From NCBI GenBank assembly GCA_964019135.1, contig OZ025257.1:17015971-17079970 (forward strand): a stretch of 64,000 bases of DNA, given 5' to 3'. This document shows, piece after piece, positions 59,939 to 64,000 of the stretch; within the stretch, counting starts at the first letter, position 1, and each line of letters starts with the position of its first letter. The stretch comes from Arenicola marina. Its lineage: Eukaryota; Annelida; Polychaeta; Arenicolidae. The notes beneath the pieces were generated by a model. It saw only the letters and a list, made by a program, of their open reading frames with translations. It ran no database searches and had not been told where the DNA came from. A program made the translations under genes and the position numbers.

Positions 59939-60883
59939 CTAAGTAATAAAATAAGGATTTATTCTCCCCACTGAAAACCCTTGCTTGCTTTTTGGTTCAT
60001 AGTTGCACTGGAATATCTCGATGATCTGTCCTGCCCTTTTGGCTGACTCCCAGACGTCGCCCAACTTCTGCATCCACCCGTACCTGTTATCCGGGTAGTT
60101 GTCCAGCAGGATGATGTTGTCCACGCTGACCATCTGCCGGAAGTTATTGAGGTCCGAGAGACACACGGGGTTTGTGTGGCCCCCGTCGATGGATATGACG
60201 TCACACATGACTGCGGGGTTTGCCTGGCGGAACACCGGAAGCGAAGTGATGGAATCGCCCCATGTGACCGTCAATCTGCCTGGAAACCGTTGCTGTAGGT
60301 ACTCGGCCATCGGGTGTGCGTATTTATGTTTACCGATGTCGAAGGAGTACACAGTGGTGTTGGGGTTTGCCTGTAGCCACATAAAACTACTATGGCCACC
60401 GTTAAACCCGGTCTCACACACTGTCCTGACTAACGGCGCTCGGACTATGTGGTAATAGGCGATGAACTCCTCTATGTACTTTGCACTTGAACCCTCCGTT
60501 ATGCCACCCACCAAGTTTAACCTTTCATTAAACAGATCATACTTCCTTTGGAACGGTTCAGGGAAAGGCGAATCCTTGTCAATGTTGTTGAATAAATCTT
60601 GACAATGCGTCAATCCGTTCGGTACAAAAGAGAAGATATCATCCCAGTTCCATGTTTGTCTGAGCGGACTGACAAGACCCTCGGGTCGGCTGGGTGGCCG
60701 GCCTAGTACGATGGAACCCAAGGCCGCCGTGGTCCGGGAGTAACCACTGTGACCGGTGCTGTACAGATAAAGGACGCCGAGGAAGATGAGGGCTGAGAAG
60801 ACGAGCCACAGACTTACTCTGTTGGGGAGACGCCATTTTGCAGTGTACGAACCGGGTTTGCCCGAGCTTGGCTCCTGCATCAT
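59939..60883 (-). CDS. Type II membrane-anchored class I methyltransferase, MT2 copy of unit 3 (intact)
   Basis: A single exon of 314 residues from the Met-Met-Gln start. It has a basic tail to residue 22, anchor helix WLVFSALIFLGVLYLY (about 26-41), motif I VCETGFNGGHSS (155-166), YSFDIG, WGDS, SIDGGH and LLDNYP, and ends NPYFIT like MT1. The frame extends upstream to 60955, but the paralogues support the internal start. It keeps the reading frame where unit 1 MT2 has lost a base. Several bases in its central part agree with unit 2 MT2 and not with unit 1 MT2. Upstream lie CCAAT and a POU octamer. Substrate unknown. Confidence 0.87.
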   Translation of the reverse strand: MMQEPSSGKPGSYTAKWRLPNRVSLWLVFSALIFLGVLYLYSTGHSGYSRTTAALGSIVLGRPPSRPEGLVSPLRQTWNWDDIFSFVPNGLTHCQDLFNNIDKDSPFPEPFQRKYDLFNERLNLVGGITEGSSAKYIEEFIAYYHIVRAPLVRTVCETGFNGGHSSFMWLQANPNTTVYSFDIGKHKYAHPMAEYLQQRFPGRLTVTWGDSITSLPVFRQANPAVMCDVISIDGGHTNPVCLSDLNNFRQMVSVDNIILLDNYPDNRYGWMQKLGDVWESAKRAGQIIEIFQCNYEPKSKQGFSVGRINPYFIT

Positions 60884-60968
60884 GTTGAATAACACAGGTA
60901 GGTCTTGGCCCAATTGTTCAATCCGTATGACATGGATGTAGCATAAGTAACTCATTCAATTTAATTGC

Positions 60969-61009
60969 ATTTGCATCGATTTGCCGCAGCTGCCATATGC
61001 GATGATTGG
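60969..61009 (-). promoter_or_regulatory. Candidate MT2 promoter motifs, unit 3
   Basis: CCAAT at 61009-61005 and octamer ATGCAAAT at 60976-60969 on the minus strand, the same as unit 1. Confidence 0.3.
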
Positions 61010-61084
61010 TTTAGCCCACGCCCACCATCTCCCCACCATAGACTCACATAGAGTGTCACACAACGCACGTGGCAATTGAAATCG

Positions 61085-61154
61085 ATAACTGAGCTGCGCT
61101 TGAGTAAGCTTAGCCCGCTGTTGTTCGCATTGTATATCAGCGAATACATTGGCA
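61085..61154 (+). mobile_element. LINE relic beside the BEL/Pao element, unit 3
   Basis: Counterpart of 15002-15071. The GGCA at 61151-61154 is the left target duplication. Confidence 0.65.
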
Positions 61155-64000
61155 TGTTCTTACGATGGTATTCACGAAACTTCTTGAAGCGAAATATACC
61201 TTTATTTTCTTCAAATCACACCAAGCCGGTCTCGTTACCGGAAACACAACAAAACTCTCTAATTACCGACAACAAAACGTTACATGCTTCCAAACCAACC
61301 GAACATCCTCCCCTTGCTTCATGTGACAATATCAACACGCTAGTAGGTCGAACTTAAACTAGCCCACTTAATACTGTTTTACACGGACAGGACGTTTTAA
61401 TCCACGGACGTAATGCAAAACCGCTTCATAATGTGTTCTAGTGTTACATCAATTGCTATTAATGTTTATTTACTTAAAACGCTAATAATCCGGTTAATGT
61501 TCATCGTCAAAACAAACGTTATGGTGCGTTCAAAGATCCACCAGTGGACACAGTTTAACTATGGGTCGACGCATGATACTGCCTCTGACTTTGACGTCAG
61601 CGACGCGAACGCGCCCATCACGTCCAGGATAGGTCGCGACGACACGTCCCAGCGGCCACTGACCACGCGGAGTATCAGGCGATACAACGATCACGAGATC
61701 GCCAGTCTGTAGATCCCTGCGATCGCGCGCCCACTTCTTTCTTGCGTTCAGGCTAGGTAGCCACTCGGAAAGCCACCTGTGCCAGAAATGGCGCACTGGC
61801 TCCTGTACCCGCCTCCAGCGTTTTCTTGGGTTGAACGCTACTCTGTCCACAGCTTCAGGTGCAAATCTGACGCCAACCTGACCGTGTAGAAAATAGTTGG
61901 GTGTGAGGGGCACACAGTCAGCTGGGTTTGCCGACTGATATGTTAACGGTCGAGAGTTAATCAATCCCTCTGCCCCCACCACGGCACTAAGCAGCTCTTC
62001 ATCCGTCACGTCTGCGGATCCCAGGTAGGCGTAGATGGCCTTCTTCGCTGCCTTAATCATAATCTCATGCACGCCGTTAAAATGGGGGGCCGCAGGCGGA
62101 TTGAAATTCCACTTCACCCCGTCGCTGGCCGACCTCTCCTGTATTTGCTCTTGGTCCAGAGCCGCCAGCCCTCCCAGTTCGTTAGCGGCACCAACGAAGT
62201 TTGTCCCGTTGTCCGATAAAACTTCAGTTGGCATACCGCGTCGCGAAGCCATGCGGAAAAAGGCGTTTAGGAAAGAGTCGGTATCAAGCCCATTGGCAAC
62301 TTCCAGGTGGACCGCTCGGGTGGCAAGACACGTGAACAAGCACAGGTATCTCTTTTGTCGGGTCTTGCCTCTCCCCTGTTTTGTGAAGAATGGCCCGGCG
62401 AAGTCCATTGAAGTCTGGCTAAACGCACGCAATGACACACGCGTGCGCAGTTCCGGTAATGGGGCCATTTGCTGGGCCGCGGGGGCGGCTTTCCTCCGTT
62501 TACATTCAGAACATTCCCTTTCCCACTCCCTTATCGCCTCTCTTGCCGAGACGACCCAGTAGCGTGCTGACAACTGCGCCAGCACCTGGTTTGTTCCGCC
62601 ATGCAGGCAGTGTTCATGCATGTCTTTTATTACCAGCTTGGTAATCCGATGATGGCGAGGTAAGATTATGGGGTGGCGTGCTTCCCACGGCAGACACTCC
62701 GCGAACTCAAGTCTGCCAGTGCATCTCTGTACCCCTTCCTCGTCCATTGCTGGCTTCAATGAAGGAAGTTTGGATCCGCTCGGTAACTCTTTTCCAGCAT
62801 GTATTGCTCGTAGCTCCTCTTCGAACACTTCCCGTTGTGCGAGCCGGAAGTAATACGTCTCGGCGCTAGTTATTTCATCGGGCGTGGTTGGTCCCGCTAG
62901 GCGTAGGCCACTGGGTAAGCGACAGTTTTCCACGAAGCGACGCACCTTGGCATGGACCCTCGTAAGCATAGTCCAACTTGAGTATCGCTCCGGAGTCAAT
63001 CGATTCTCAAGGATATTGGTGACGAATGTTTGTGCCCGAACCTGGGTCATCCCGTGTCGGTCATTGAGTGTTTCGGCACTAACCCTCAAGGTTGTGTCGA
63101 TCTTGTTCTCGGGCCACTCGTCCTCCTCTTGCCCAAGAAACGATGGCCCGTTCCACCATTTGCTCTCCGTCGCAAGCGTAGATACTGTCTTTCCCCTGGA
63201 CAGCGCATCGGCCGGGTTTTGCTTGGAAGGAACATGTCTCCACTGAGCCGGGCTGGTTTTACCTTGGATTTCGCCGACCCGATTCGCTACAAACGGTTAA
63301 AATTGCCGGCTACGACCCCGGATCCAATACAGCACATCCATGCTGTCAGACCAGAATGTCCATGAATGGGATGGTATACGTAGCGCCTTACCGGCCGTCT
63401 CAGCTAGTCGCAACCCAACGACAGCAGCCATCAACTCCAGACGAGGGATAGTGACGGCTTGCAGCGGAGCCACACGGCACTTCGAGGCAACAAGACGACA
63501 AGTAGCTTCCCTATCGGCGTTGGTGTGTCTCACATAAGCGACGGCTCCGTAAGCGGCAGTGGAGGCGTCCACGAATACGTGCAGCCCAGTGTCCTTCGGT
63601 TCTCCAGGTAGCCGGAGACAACGAGGAATGCGTATGTTTTGCAGATCGTTAAGCTCACCAAACCACTGTCTTGCTTTTGTTACTGTCACTTCATCTAATG
63701 GATCGTCCCAGTCCAGGCCAGCTGCCCACATTTCCTGCAGAAGGACTTTTGCACGAACGGTGTACGGCGTCAGAAACCCCAAAGGGGCAACTAATGCTGC
63801 TATCCTCTTCAGGAATTCGCGTTTTGTATATGTCAAATCGTGTGGAGATTGGTTGAAGCGAAATAGGAACTCGTCTTCCATGGGTGACCACATGACTCCG
63901 AGAGTTTTGACGGCAGGGATGTCACCCCGATCGAGATCCACCTCTTTCGCGCAGTCTGAGTGAGGGATGTGTTCCAATACGTCAGGCGCGTTAGAAAGCC
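61155..64000 (-). mobile_element. BEL/Pao LTR retrotransposon (fossil), unit 3 copy, cut by window end
   Basis: Same element, same insertion point and orientation as 15072-21435. The 3' LTR is 61155-61305, then the purine tract, the integrase region (about 61.5-63.2 kb) and part of the RNase H/reverse transcriptase region. The visible part is broken, with about two breaks. Shared position proves it was present before the units duplicated. Confidence 0.92.

Larger units (their letters stand above)
44462..64000 (+). repeat. Right copy of the higher-order duplication
   Basis: Near-identical repeat of 1-17912. Main differences: 49-bp repeat copy number, 1.6 kb present only here (54960-56567), about 25 bases present only here near 53975, a 20-40 base loss in the MT1 promoter, and a cluster of substitutions in MT2. 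Confidence 0.95.

Overview
This is an animal nuclear window with no bacterial features. It shows intron-bearing receptor remnants, a canonical tRNA-Ala, CR1-like and L1/Tx1-like LINE relics, LTR elements with tRNA primer sites, a TIR element and microsatellites. A marine invertebrate fits. Amphioxus or another invertebrate deuterostome is my best guess, from the style of the methyltransferase family and the repeat mix, but this is a low-confidence inference and no host gene here is diagnostic.

The window is a hierarchical tandem array. Unit 1 (about 1-22888), unit 2 (about 22889-44276) and unit 3 (about 44277 to the window end) are direct repeats. Units 1 and 3 are nearly identical: four substitutions in one 540-base stretch I compared by eye, offset about 44.46 kb at the left and 46.08 kb at the right. 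Unit 2 differs from both by roughly a tenth in the stretches I sampled and by large indels. This A-B-A pattern means a two-unit block was copied, or that two haplotypes were joined end to end in the assembly. Inside each unit there is a third level: modules made of a LINE relic, a spacer, a methyltransferase gene and its 5' flank.

Each unit holds, on the minus strand, (a) remnants of an ionotropic glutamate receptor-like gene and (b) two intronless genes, MT1 and MT2, for a type II membrane-anchored class I SAM-dependent methyltransferase of about 312-325 residues. Three methyltransferase copies have open frames: MT1 in unit 1 (7775-8713), MT2 in unit 2 (38345-39322) and MT2 in unit 3 (59939-60883). 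Three are broken: MT2 in unit 1, MT1 in unit 2 and MT1 in unit 3. A more diverged 5' fragment lies at 42415-42720. So each unit keeps exactly one open methyltransferase frame, but not the same one.

Mobile DNA marks the history. A BEL/Pao LTR element (15072-21435) is in unit 1 and again in unit 3 (61155 to the edge). A gag-only Ty3/Gypsy-like element (28115-30080) is only in unit 2, with an empty site in units 1 and 3. A TIR element (44277-45074 and 1-613) is in units 1 and 3, with an empty site in unit 2. Rearranged L1/Tx1-like LINE pieces (32320-36066), a tRNA-Ala(AGC) gene (31340-31412), a GC-rich segment, a CRE-motif cluster and a C/A-rich minisatellite (39333-41815) are only in unit 2. 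I found no wholly new biological system. The most interesting signals are the nested array, the alternating survival of methyltransferase copies with breaks at the same codons, a likely gene-conversion tract, and a changed promoter and C terminus in the unit 2 gene.
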